DNA from: Herbaspirillum seropedicae
GTDB lineage: Bacteria > Pseudomonadota > Gammaproteobacteria > Burkholderiales > Burkholderiaceae_D
Direction: 5' to 3'
NCBI RefSeq assembly: GCF_001040945.1
Contig: NZ_CP011930.1
Span: 1-64,000 of the forward strand
DNA length: 64,000 nucleotides
The notes beneath the pieces are model-generated. The model did not search any database. It worked only from the letters and a program-made list of their open reading frames with translations, and was not told where the DNA came from. Shown piece by piece: positions 11,246-19,477 of the stretch. The translations under genes were made by a program, and so were the position numbers. Within the stretch, counting starts at the first letter, position 1, and every line of letters starts with the position of its first letter.

Positions 11246-12347
11246 AAATAATCACCCGATCAGTTCAGTACCGGAGTTTTTAGACTTTTGCTTTAGGGAG
11301 CAGCAGCAGCTACCTGGGAAAAATATCGATCAGCTGGTCAAGACAATGGCTCACAATACGCTGGTCCCTTCTCGACCGCTCCAAGTCTACGAGATGGCGA
11401 GCGCCGATAGACTGGCAACCATGATGATGGATGCTGACTATCGCCATATTTGTGTCGCCGGCGGGATATTTCACTTTCAAGCGTGCTACCGCCATAGCGA
11501 AAAATATCCCGCTACGCGTGTCTACCAAATTAAACGGGAGCTTCTTGACGATGTCGCTCACTTGGGGATCTATCTAGAAAAGAAAGATATAAAATTGTCC
11601 CCGCTTAAAGTGGAGGACCTCCTAGTTTTGGCGGACGAGAAGGGCTATCCAGCTCGTTACGAAAAATTCAAAGAGGAGTGGCAGCGCAAGCTATCTGCGT
11701 TTAAAGGTCTCGCAGAGGGACGACAAGAGAATACGAAGATAAGCCAAAGCATATGGCTCGAAAGTCCCGGATGTATCGTGTGTGGGAGTGTCACAGATGA
11801 AATGGTCACCTCAACATTTGCATCTGATCAAGGGCTTCTTATTGGGATGAGATTTTGTGAACCCCATATGAAAGAGGCTTTCGCCTCAAAGAAAACTGCC
11901 CTAGCGTATGTGGCGGAGCATTGGGGTATGGCTGAAAGCTTCCTTTCCAAATTTAATTGGAAGTTCCACGAGCATAACGAACTAACACTTCAACTAAGTG
12001 CGGAAGCAGTAGCAAAGGAGCTGGACTGCAAAATATTGGGCATAAAGGGTGGAGTTATTACAGCTGAAAGATCTAGTGGTTTTATATTAAAACTTCGACT
12101 TGGCTCTTTGAGCGACTATGGCTACAACATTCTTTCTCCGTCGGAAGTTCCTTTGGCACGAATTGACTCAGCGAACCACCATGATGTCCCGTATGGACCG
12201 GATCATAAGCATCGGTCGCTCAAGAAAAAGAAAAAGAAGGTAGTCGAATCAAGTTTCACAACGGGTTTCCCTGTGGCCGATATTCCTGCGATTCGTAAAA
12301 TGGTGGAAGACGCAGAGGCTGAATACGGACGAGAAAAGGCGAAATAA
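11214..12347 (+). CDS. Unknown protein with CxxC...CxxH motif, coupled to the RT
   Basis: Not recognised. The 377-residue protein begins 32 bases inside the RT gene in another frame, so translation is probably coupled. It has a possible zinc site, Cys187-x2-Cys190 and Cys215-x2-His218, in a segment resembling a treble-clef or HNH-like knuckle but without a clear HNH catalytic His. Near the C-terminus a His-rich stretch (RIDSANHHDVPYGPDHKH) precedes a lysine run and a helical tail; this faintly recalls TumE-like toxins, but the resemblance is weak. No signal peptide or membrane helix. It ends the operon just before two hairpins. As the last gene of a putative defence operon it may be effector or accessory. 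Confidence 0.65.
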   Translation: MSTKKSSKRCKNNHPISSVPEFLDFCFREQQQLPGKNIDQLVKTMAHNTLVPSRPLQVYEMASADRLATMMMDADYRHICVAGGIFHFQACYRHSEKYPATRVYQIKRELLDDVAHLGIYLEKKDIKLSPLKVEDLLVLADEKGYPARYEKFKEEWQRKLSAFKGLAEGRQENTKISQSIWLESPGCIVCGSVTDEMVTSTFASDQGLLIGMRFCEPHMKEAFASKKTALAYVAEHWGMAESFLSKFNWKFHEHNELTLQLSAEAVAKELDCKILGIKGGVITAERSSGFILKLRLGSLSDYGYNILSPSEVPLARIDSANHHDVPYGPDHKHRSLKKKKKKVVESSFTTGFPVADIPAIRKMVEDAEAEYGREKAK

Positions 12348-12362
12348 ACAGCAACAAGCGGC

Positions 12363-12429
12363 AGCCGGGCTAGACAAGCCCGGCTTAAAAAAACATACGG
12401 CCACTTCCTAGAAGTGGCCGTATGTTTTT
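12363..12429. terminator. Tandem hairpins ending the RT island
   Basis: The first hairpin is AGCCGGGC (12363-12370) / GCCCGGCT (12378-12385). The second is a perfect 19-bp stem (12389-12407 with 12411-12429) with a 3-base loop, flanked by five A and five T, so it can terminate transcription from both directions: the RT operon on plus and the aminotransferase gene on minus. It marks the right edge of the AT-rich segment. Confidence 0.85.
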
Positions 12430-12432
12430 GGT

Positions 12433-13761
12433 TCAGCGCATATGAAGTACGTCGTCGATCGCGGTGACAAGCAGGTCGCAGTGCTGCCTGGAGAATTGGA
12501 GCGGCGGTCGGATTTTAAGTATATTGCCCGCAGGCCCGCAGGTGCTTATCAGGATGCGCTTTTGCCTCAGCGTGTTGACCACATGTAGCGCCATGTCCGT
12601 ATCGGCCGTCTTGGTGTCCGGCAGCACAAACTCAACGGCGGCGTAGAGGCCGATTGCACGAACGTCGCCGATGCACTGATGCTGCCCTTTCAGTTGCTCC
12701 AGTCCCAGTTTCAGAGACGCTCCAGTTTCCTTGGCGTTGTTAATCAGGCCTTCCGATTCAATGACATCGAGGACAGCGGATGCAGCCGCGCAGCAAACCG
12801 TGTTCCCTCCGAAGGTGTTGAAGTAGCCAGAGCGCTCGGTAAAGGCTTGCATGATGTCCGCGCGCGTGACGGTCGCGGCGATAGGCATGCCATTGCCCAT
12901 GGGCTTTCCCATCACCACGATATCCGGGACAATCCGGTGTCGTTCAAATCCCCACATTCCCTCACCAGTTCTTCCGAATCCTGGCTGCACCTCATCGGCG
13001 ATGAATACCCCGCCGGCCTTCTTGACGGTTGCAATGGCATCCTTGAGGAAGCCGGGCGGATCAACAAAGAGGCCATCGCTCGAACATACGGTATCGAGGA
13101 TGAGGCCGGCAAATCGGATGCCGTGGCGTTCCATGTCAGCAATGGCTGCTGCCACGTCCTGCGCGAATTTGATGCCAACAGGCGCATCTTGCCGATATCC
13201 ATCCGGAGCATCGACCAGACGCACGTTGATGCCAATGGGGACACCCGGGCCGAATGCCGGTGTGATCTCGGCCACGGCGGTCGAGTGGCCGTGATAGGCG
13301 AAGCGCGTCACGATGAAGCCGCTCCCGCCCGTATAGAGGCGCGCCAGGCGCATGGCGAGGTCGACGCTTTCCGTACCGCTGCTCGTGAAGAGGACTTTGG
13401 AAAGTTCGCGCGGCAACGTGCCGAGCAGTCGTTCCGCATAGGACGTCACTACATCGGAGAGATATCGCGTGTGCGTATTGAGGGTGGCCGCCTGCTTGGA
13501 CACTGCCTCGACCACACGGGGATGGCAGTGGCCCACCGATGGGACGTTATTGTAGGCGTCGAGGTATTCGAGGCCATCCTGGTCACGCAACCAGACGCCG
13601 GACGCGCTGACGAAATGTACAGGATCCCGATAGAACAATGGAACGCCATCGCCGAAGGTGTTGCGCCTGCGCTCGATCAGGGCGCGGGTCGCGGGGGCGG
13701 TGGTGCTGCCTGATTGCGGGTTGAAAGCGTTCAAGGCAAGCATGCCATCGGCGTGGGTCAT
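12433..13761 (-). CDS. Class III aminotransferase / likely amino-alcohol-phosphate phospho-lyase
   Basis: A PLP enzyme of aminotransferase class III, 442 residues. Lys286 in VVMGKPMGNG is the expected Schiff-base lysine, with IADEVQPGFGR before it. The segment YLDAYNNVPSVGHCHP and the following residues resemble ethanolamine-phosphate and phosphohydroxylysine phospho-lyases (AGXT2L1/AGXT2L2 type) more than ordinary GABA or ornithine transaminases; this is by eye. The ATG at 13761 (MTHADGM) is chosen for its GGAGAG ribosome site, though the frame stays open upstream to 13965. The gene diverges from an APH-fold kinase, and a kinase plus phospho-lyase pair is what amino-alcohol or hydroxylysine breakdown requires. 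A plain transaminase remains possible. Confidence 0.78.
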   Translation of the reverse strand: MTHADGMLALNAFNPQSGSTTAPATRALIERRRNTFGDGVPLFYRDPVHFVSASGVWLRDQDGLEYLDAYNNVPSVGHCHPRVVEAVSKQAATLNTHTRYLSDVVTSYAERLLGTLPRELSKVLFTSSGTESVDLAMRLARLYTGGSGFIVTRFAYHGHSTAVAEITPAFGPGVPIGINVRLVDAPDGYRQDAPVGIKFAQDVAAAIADMERHGIRFAGLILDTVCSSDGLFVDPPGFLKDAIATVKKAGGVFIADEVQPGFGRTGEGMWGFERHRIVPDIVVMGKPMGNGMPIAATVTRADIMQAFTERSGYFNTFGGNTVCCAAASAVLDVIESEGLINNAKETGASLKLGLEQLKGQHQCIGDVRAIGLYAAVEFVLPDTKTADTDMALHVVNTLRQKRILISTCGPAGNILKIRPPLQFSRQHCDLLVTAIDDVLHMR

Positions 13762-13985
13762 GGTCTCTCCAGTACAAGATGATTCGGCACGGGAATGGTG
13801 CTCGCGAAGATACCAGTCTGTCTTGACCACCGACGACATTTCCTTGATCGCAGAAGACGCTCTGCCGGGAGCTGTAAAGCTTGCGTGCCGCTTGATATCC
13901 ACGGTCAACGATTTGTGTTGCGATGTCAAACGAACTCTTAGCTGATGGCGTGAAGATGTAGGCAACGCTACTCGGAGCCTCTTTC

Positions 13986-14987
13986 ATGACCCTCGCAACA
14001 ACTGAATCCCATCTTTCCTACATCGCGGCTCTTCAAGAAATGGCTCGCTCTGCGCTTCCGAGATATGGATTCCCATCCAATGTGCAGGTCGCACTGCTGA
14101 GCCATTCGGAGAATACGGTGTTCCGGCTCGACAATCCAAACACCGGTTGGCGCGCGGTGATGCGGGTGCATCGCGCCAACTATCAGACGCCTAACGCGAT
14201 CCAGTCCGAGCTGGACTGGATGACGGCATTGAACGACGCCGGCATTGCTACGCCGCAGCCGCTACGCACGCTGGACGGTGAATCGCTGATCCAGGTGGAA
14301 ACAGCCGCTGCCGGTAAAAGGATGATCGCCACATTCGCATGGGTGGAAGGCGACTTTCCCGATGAGGGGAACCTGCCCCCTTCACTGCAGAAATTGGGCG
14401 AATTGAGCGCGAGAATGCATCGGCAGTCACGCCAGTGGCAACGCCCTAGCTATTTCGAACGCCATACCTGGAGTCTCGACGACACCGTGGGCGAGAATGG
14501 CCGCTGGGGCCGTTGGCGAGATGCTCCCTGGCTCGACAGAGAACAGGTGAACGTGCTCGAGCGAGCGCGAGATTTGATGAGCTTGCGCCTGGCGTCGTTC
14601 GGGATGTCGCCGGACAAATACGGGCTGATCCACGCTGACCTGCGTATCGCAAACCTCCTGGTCAAGGGGCCCCGCACCACCATCATTGACTTTGATGACT
14701 GCGGCATCGGCTGGTTTTTGCATGATATGGCGACGGCGCTGAGCTTCATCGAACATCGGCCGGACCGCCGCGAGTTGATGCTGCGCTGGGCTGAGGGATA
14801 TTCGCGCTATGGCGCGCTGACGCAAGCCGACATTGAAGAGTTTCCCACCTTCTTGATGCAGCGCCGCCTGCAACTGCTGGCCTGGATGGCGTCGCACAGC
14901 GAAACCGAACTGGCACAAAGCCTTGGTGAGAGCTGGGTGGCAGGGACAGCCGAGTTGGCAACAGACTATCTGCATCAGATGGGCTAA
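13986..14987 (+). CDS. APH-fold small-molecule kinase (hydroxylysine/amino-alcohol kinase-like)
   Basis: A 333-residue phosphotransferase of the aminoglycoside/choline kinase fold. The catalytic loop HADLRIANLL gives His216, Asp218 and Asn223, and IDFDD gives metal-binding Asp235. A nucleotide-binding lobe precedes it. Family members phosphorylate hydroxyl groups on small amines such as choline, hydroxylysine, homoserine or aminoglycosides. Its place head-to-head with a phospho-lyase-like aminotransferase points to a catabolic kinase rather than antibiotic resistance. The ATG at 13986 has GGAG upstream. The 224-base divergent gap presumably holds both promoters. Substrate is unproven. Confidence 0.78.
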   Translation: MTLATTESHLSYIAALQEMARSALPRYGFPSNVQVALLSHSENTVFRLDNPNTGWRAVMRVHRANYQTPNAIQSELDWMTALNDAGIATPQPLRTLDGESLIQVETAAAGKRMIATFAWVEGDFPDEGNLPPSLQKLGELSARMHRQSRQWQRPSYFERHTWSLDDTVGENGRWGRWRDAPWLDREQVNVLERARDLMSLRLASFGMSPDKYGLIHADLRIANLLVKGPRTTIIDFDDCGIGWFLHDMATALSFIEHRPDRRELMLRWAEGYSRYGALTQADIEEFPTFLMQRRLQLLAWMASHSETELAQSLGESWVAGTAELATDYLHQMG

Positions 14988-15046
14988 TGGTCTGAAAATT
15001 GCTAGGATGGTCGGGAAATTATTTACCATGAAAATGGAGTCCGACC

Positions 15047-16108
15047 ATGCCCAGTGCACCGCGCGTACCTCCTGCTTCTGACCGCCAGTCGTGTATTCTT
15101 TCTGCGGCAGCAACGGGTCTGCTTGAATTCATCCAGAGCGAAGGCGGCGACCCTGAGCGCATCCTCGGGGCTGCTGGCGCCGACTGCAACGCGATCGAGC
15201 AGCCTACCGCGCGGTTGAGCCTCGACATCTATTGCAACGCGATGGAGCAAGCCGCACGCCAGACCCAAAATGAGCACTTCGGCTTGCGCTTTGGCCAACA
15301 ATTCATGCCTGCGGGGCTCGGCATGCTGGGCTATCTCGGGTTGACCTCACCTACGGTAGGCGAGGCCCTGCGCAACATGGGCGCCATGTTCCACCATCAT
15401 CAGCAGCGTTCTCATCTGGGCCTTACCCAGGCTGACGGCCTTGCGTACGTTGAATACCGCATCACCGATCCCCTCATCACACAACGCCGCCAGGATGCCG
15501 AGTTGTCCATTGGGATGTTCTTCAATGTTCTACGGCAGGCCTTGGGCCAGCAATGGAGTCCGCTGGAGATTCGTTTCGAACATGGTGCGCTGCACGGCAA
15601 GGAGGAACACGAGCACATTTTTGGTGCTCCCATCCAGTTCTCCCAGGGGACTAATGCCATCGTACTTCGGGGAAGCGACCTGAATGCTCCGATGCCTGGT
15701 GCAGACGCTCATCTGCATAGCCTGATGCGCAACAACCTTCGCCAGTTGGGGCTGATAGCAGCAACAGAGGAGACCCTGGTAGACAAAGTCCGTGCGGTAA
15801 TCCGCCTGCGACTTGATGACAGCGAGCCGACTCTGGACGAAATTGCCAGTGCACTAGGGATGGCGAACTGGACGCTGCAACGTAGATTGCGTACGGCCGG
15901 GCTCACGTATCAGGAGCTTCTTCTGGAGGTCCGCAAGGACATGGCGCTCGAGTATCTGAAAGACCCTGATCTACAGATTTCCGAACTAGCTTTCCTACTA
16001 GGTTATTCGGAAATCAGTGCGTTTTCTCGTGCCTTTCAGCGTTGGCACGGAATGTCCCCAACCGAATGGCGGCGTCAGCATCTTGTGGGACGCCCACGAG
16101 TTCAGTGA
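15047..16108 (+). CDS. AraC family transcriptional regulator
   Basis: A 353-residue activator with an N-terminal ligand-binding domain of the Arabinose_bd type found in OruR/ArgR-like regulators, and a C-terminal double helix-turn-helix (about 255-345) ending GYSEISAFSRAFQRWHGMSPTEWRR, the classical AraC signature. ATGGAGT precedes the ATG at 15047. It lies between the kinase and transporter genes on the same strand and is followed by a terminator, so it likely controls the surrounding catabolic cluster. The inducer is unknown, perhaps an amino compound. Confidence 0.9.
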   Translation: MPSAPRVPPASDRQSCILSAAATGLLEFIQSEGGDPERILGAAGADCNAIEQPTARLSLDIYCNAMEQAARQTQNEHFGLRFGQQFMPAGLGMLGYLGLTSPTVGEALRNMGAMFHHHQQRSHLGLTQADGLAYVEYRITDPLITQRRQDAELSIGMFFNVLRQALGQQWSPLEIRFEHGALHGKEEHEHIFGAPIQFSQGTNAIVLRGSDLNAPMPGADAHLHSLMRNNLRQLGLIAATEETLVDKVRAVIRLRLDDSEPTLDEIASALGMANWTLQRRLRTAGLTYQELLLEVRKDMALEYLKDPDLQISELAFLLGYSEISAFSRAFQRWHGMSPTEWRRQHLVGRPRVQ

Positions 16109-16137
16109 AATGGCCATCCGGTAGCGGTCTTGGTGAC

Positions 16138-16159
16138 GGCCTCCTCGGAGGCCTTTTTT
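16138..16159 (+). terminator. Rho-independent terminator after the AraC gene
   Basis: Perfect 7-bp stem GGCCTCC / GGAGGCC (16138-16144 with 16147-16153) followed by six T. Confidence 0.85.
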
Positions 16160-16311
16160 ATTGTCGTTGACTATCAAGAAGCTGTGTTTCTGAGTCAAAC
16201 GGAAAATCGGGTTGAGGCGGCAAGATACAAAGGCAACAGGGCGGAAGTTATGTTTTTCGTCGCCAGTTCGTCAGTCAGCAGCGCTCGCCAACCCATTGAT
16301 AGGGACCCACC

Positions 16312-17625
16312 GTGCAACCACAACTCAATAAACAACGTCAGGTCATTGCCGCGATTGTCGGCAATGCACTCGAATGGTACGACTTTATCGTCTATGGCTT
16401 CTTCTCGGCCATTATCGCTCGACTGTTTTTTCCTGCCGACAACGAATACACCTCATTGCTGGTTGCCCTCGCGACCTTCGGCATTGGTTTCTTCATGCGA
16501 CCGGTGGGAGGCGTCCTGCTCGGTCTTTATGCTGACCGCAAAGGCCGAAAGGCCGCGATGCAGGTCATCATCGTGCTGATGACACTGGCCATCGCAATCA
16601 TCGCCTTCACTCCCACGTACGCCACTATCGGCATTGCAGCCCCCATCATGATTGTCGTCGCACGCATGTTGCAGGGTTTCGCGACCGGCGGCGAATACTC
16701 CAGTTCGACCGCATTTTTGGTGGAGAGCGCGCCAGCTCACAAGCGCGGACTGTATGGGTCATGGCAACTGGTTGGCCAGTGTCTCGCGGTCTTCTGCGGC
16801 GCCGGCATGGGCGCCCTGGTGACGCGTAATTTATCGCCGGAGGCTCTGGACAGCTGGGGATGGCGACTGCCGTTCGTCCTCGGCCTGCTGATCGGCCCTG
16901 TGGGTCTGTGGATCCGTCGCCATATGCATGAGACAGATGATTTTCTGGAAAGCGCCAACAAGCCTAATGCAGCGCCCATCAAGTTGCTCGATGTGGTGAA
17001 GACCAACCTGCGTGGCGTACTCGTGTCGATGGGGCAGGTCATCAACGGTACAGTGGCCTTCTACGTCGTCCTGGTGAACATGCCGACGTTCGCCAACAAG
17101 CAGCTGGGGCTTCCTCTTGACCAGGCCTTCATGGTGCAGATGATTGCCGTAGCGTTGCTCACTGCTGTCATCCCTTTTGCCGGTGCACTGTCGGACCGCC
17201 TTGGTCGTCGGACCGTTCTGCTCTATAGCTCTCTGGCCTTCCTGTTGATGGTGTACCCGCTGTTCGTCTGGGTCTCGGCAGCCCCCAGCCTGCCTCGTCT
17301 GCTGGTAATGCAAGTGCTTCTGTGCATCGTCATTGGCGCAAATTTCGGTCCGATGCCGACCGCCCTGTCGGAGCAATTCCCGACGCGCGTGCGTTCCACC
17401 GGCCTTGCTGTGGCCTACAATCTGGCAGCGATGCTGTTTGGCGGCTTTGCTCCGTTCATCGTGACATGGCTCACCAAGACATCGGGTTCGCCAGTGGCGC
17501 CAGCGTGGTATGTGCTGTTCGCCGCCTGTATCGGTGTTTCGGCAGCCTGGGCGATGCGTGACCAAAGTCCGGCGGCAAAGAACCGGCAGACTGAAGTCTT
17601 CGCAGGAATTGGAGAGATCAAGTGA
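16312..17625 (+). CDS. MFS transporter, metabolite:H+ symporter (MHS) family
   Basis: A 437-residue inner-membrane protein with about 12 hydrophobic helices. The opening VIAAIVGNALEWYDFIVYGFFS and the FFMRPVGG...GLYADRKGRK loop are hallmarks of the MHS family (ProP, KgtP, ShiA relatives), which import organic acids, betaines or amino acids with protons. The start is GTG at 16312 with AGGGA upstream. The stop overlaps an in-frame GTG of the amidase frame, so the two are co-transcribed. Context suggests it imports the substrate of the amidase/kinase/phospho-lyase cluster. Confidence 0.88.
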   Translation: MQPQLNKQRQVIAAIVGNALEWYDFIVYGFFSAIIARLFFPADNEYTSLLVALATFGIGFFMRPVGGVLLGLYADRKGRKAAMQVIIVLMTLAIAIIAFTPTYATIGIAAPIMIVVARMLQGFATGGEYSSSTAFLVESAPAHKRGLYGSWQLVGQCLAVFCGAGMGALVTRNLSPEALDSWGWRLPFVLGLLIGPVGLWIRRHMHETDDFLESANKPNAAPIKLLDVVKTNLRGVLVSMGQVINGTVAFYVVLVNMPTFANKQLGLPLDQAFMVQMIAVALLTAVIPFAGALSDRLGRRTVLLYSSLAFLLMVYPLFVWVSAAPSLPRLLVMQVLLCIVIGANFGPMPTALSEQFPTRVRSTGLAVAYNLAAMLFGGFAPFIVTWLTKTSGSPVAPAWYVLFAACIGVSAAWAMRDQSPAAKNRQTEVFAGIGEIK

Positions 17626-17666
17626 CAGAAGGAAAGCCCTCGCAAGCGAATCAAGGAGCAGAAAAG

Positions 17667-19115
17667 ATGCACCAACTGGTCACGCTCGATGCACTGGCGT
17701 TGTCTGCTGCAATTCGCAGCAAGGAAGTCTCTTGCCGTGAAGTCATGCAAGCGTATCTGGAACATATCGAGAAGATGAACCCGCATGTGAATGCGATCGT
17801 CTCGCTCCGACCGCCGGAAGAACTGCTCGATGAAGCGAAACGCGCGGACCAGTTACTTGCGCAGGGCAGGTATCTCGGATGGATGCACGGCATGCCCCAG
17901 GCGCCGAAGGACCTCGCGTCGTGCAAAGGACTTCCTACCAGCAAAGGCTCTCCTCTATCGTCCATGGCGCCCGACCAGAGCGACGCAACGTGCGTGGCCC
18001 GTGTACGCGACGCCGGCGCCATTTTCATCGGAAAGACTAACGTCTCCGAATTCGGACTTGGCTCAAACAGCTACAACCCGCTGTTCGGCGTGACCAGGAA
18101 CGCTTATGACTTCTCTCGCATCGCTGGCGGTAGTAGCGGTGGCGCTGGTGCGGCGCTGGCGATGCGTATGTTGCCGGTGGCCGACGGCAGCGACATGATG
18201 GGGTCCTTGAGAAACCCGGCGGCGTTCAATAATGTGTATGGCTTCAGGCCAACCCAGGGAAGAGTTCCTTACGGTTCCGGCGGGGAACTCTTTCTGCAGC
18301 AATTAAGTACGGAGGGCCCAATGGGGCGAACCGTGGCTGATGTCGCCCGACTTTTCGCGACCCAGGCAGGATATGATCCCCAGTGCCCTCTTTCCAGCGA
18401 CACGGATGTCACTGGCGACGCAGCGCAATTGAAACGGGATTTCAAAGGCGCCCGAATTGGATGGCTCGGAAACTATGATGGCTACCTGCCGATAGAAGAG
18501 GAAGTCATGGTGCTGTGCGAGGCCGCGCTGTCGGACTTTGCGGACATTGGCTGTACGGTAGAGCAATGTCGACCTGACTATCCGATGGAAAAGCTCTGGG
18601 AAACGTGGCTCGTTCACCGGCAATGGCTAGTGGGCGGAAATTTGAGCGTCTACTTTGCTGATCCGGCGCGGCGTGGCTTGCTCAAGCCAGAGGCGCAATG
18701 GGAAGTGGAGTCAGGCCAGTACTTGACGGCCGCCGATGTTTTCCGCGCATCCATGGCACGCAGCGATTGGTATCGCGCCATTCACAAGCTCTTCGAACAA
18801 TTTGATTACCTGCTGTTGCCCAGCGCACAGATGTTTCCGTTCGATGTGGCGACGAAGTGGCCGCGAAACGTAGCTGGTCGGGAAATGGACACCTACCATC
18901 GCTGGATGGAGGTAGTCATTGGCCCGACGCTGGCTGGATTGCCGGCGATGAGTGTACCGGTAGGGTTTGGCGCGAACGGTCTACCTATGGGAATGCAAAT
19001 CATCGGTCCCTCCCGGGATGACAGAGGTGTTTTGCAGTTGGCGTATGCATTGGAAGGCTTGCGTCCGTGGAGCGCACAAGCTCCACTAGCTGTCATCGAT
19101 GCACTCAGTCGATAG
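17667..19115 (+). CDS. Amidase signature family hydrolase
   Basis: An amidase-signature enzyme hydrolysing a C-N amide bond; 482 residues from the ATG at 17667. The Ser-cisSer-Lys triad is visible: Lys81 in PKDLA, Ser156 in AGGSSGGAGAA and the nucleophile Ser180 in GSDMMGSLRNPA. Spacings of 75 and 24 match the family, though one Gly of the usual GSDxGGS motif is Met. AAGGAG at 17653-17658 supports this ATG; an alternative GTG at 17622 overlapping the transporter stop would add 15 residues. Probably acts on an imported amide, freeing the amine that the nearby kinase and PLP enzyme use. Substrate unknown; a GatA role is unlikely in this context. Confidence 0.88.
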   Translation: MHQLVTLDALALSAAIRSKEVSCREVMQAYLEHIEKMNPHVNAIVSLRPPEELLDEAKRADQLLAQGRYLGWMHGMPQAPKDLASCKGLPTSKGSPLSSMAPDQSDATCVARVRDAGAIFIGKTNVSEFGLGSNSYNPLFGVTRNAYDFSRIAGGSSGGAGAALAMRMLPVADGSDMMGSLRNPAAFNNVYGFRPTQGRVPYGSGGELFLQQLSTEGPMGRTVADVARLFATQAGYDPQCPLSSDTDVTGDAAQLKRDFKGARIGWLGNYDGYLPIEEEVMVLCEAALSDFADIGCTVEQCRPDYPMEKLWETWLVHRQWLVGGNLSVYFADPARRGLLKPEAQWEVESGQYLTAADVFRASMARSDWYRAIHKLFEQFDYLLLPSAQMFPFDVATKWPRNVAGREMDTYHRWMEVVIGPTLAGLPAMSVPVGFGANGLPMGMQIIGPSRDDRGVLQLAYALEGLRPWSAQAPLAVIDALSR

Positions 19116-19477
19116 CCAGTCGGGATACCTGACAAACCGAGGTCGTGGATCTATTCTTTTAGATCGGGGAACATCTTTTTATTTGCAGAGAGTTAATAGA
19201 TAGTGAAAATGAAATGACCGTATAACTTAATTTTCAAACTGCTGAAGTAGCCTTGCCTACGCAAATAATCTCGGTTCAAGGTCCTCAGCCATCCACCGCC
19301 ATCCACCGCAAAATCGCACTTCCTCACCCCCAATCCTCACCGTCCCAAACATTGTTGCACCCTACCAACTAGTAACCCCGCCACTCGCCACGGCTCACCC
19401 AAAGCCCACCACAACTTCCTTGCGATTCCCCCACCCCTTCAATACCATCAAAAAAAACATTCGAGCGGATCGCAACC
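19116..19477. other. Intergenic region without gene
   Basis: No coding sequence is supported. It holds an AT-rich patch (about 19150-19250) with a weak GATCTA...TTAGATC hairpin near 19147-19164 that might terminate the amidase operon, then a C-rich stretch before the next gene. Promoters for the binding-protein gene must lie here but none is convincing. Confidence 0.4.

Noticed and set aside
5760..12440. Attachment-site direct repeats flanking the RT island
   Set aside because: The flanks of the two boundary hairpins were compared by eye and share no convincing direct repeat; no integrase gene is present, so the mode of entry is unknown.
12679..13713. Plus-strand open frame opposite the aminotransferase gene
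   Set aside because: Entirely antisense to a gene with clear PLP motifs; its own translation has no recognisable domain.
17622..17666. GTG start for the amidase overlapping the transporter stop
   Set aside because: Possible, but the ATG at 17667 has AAGGAG at ideal spacing and gives the usual N-terminus, so it is preferred.
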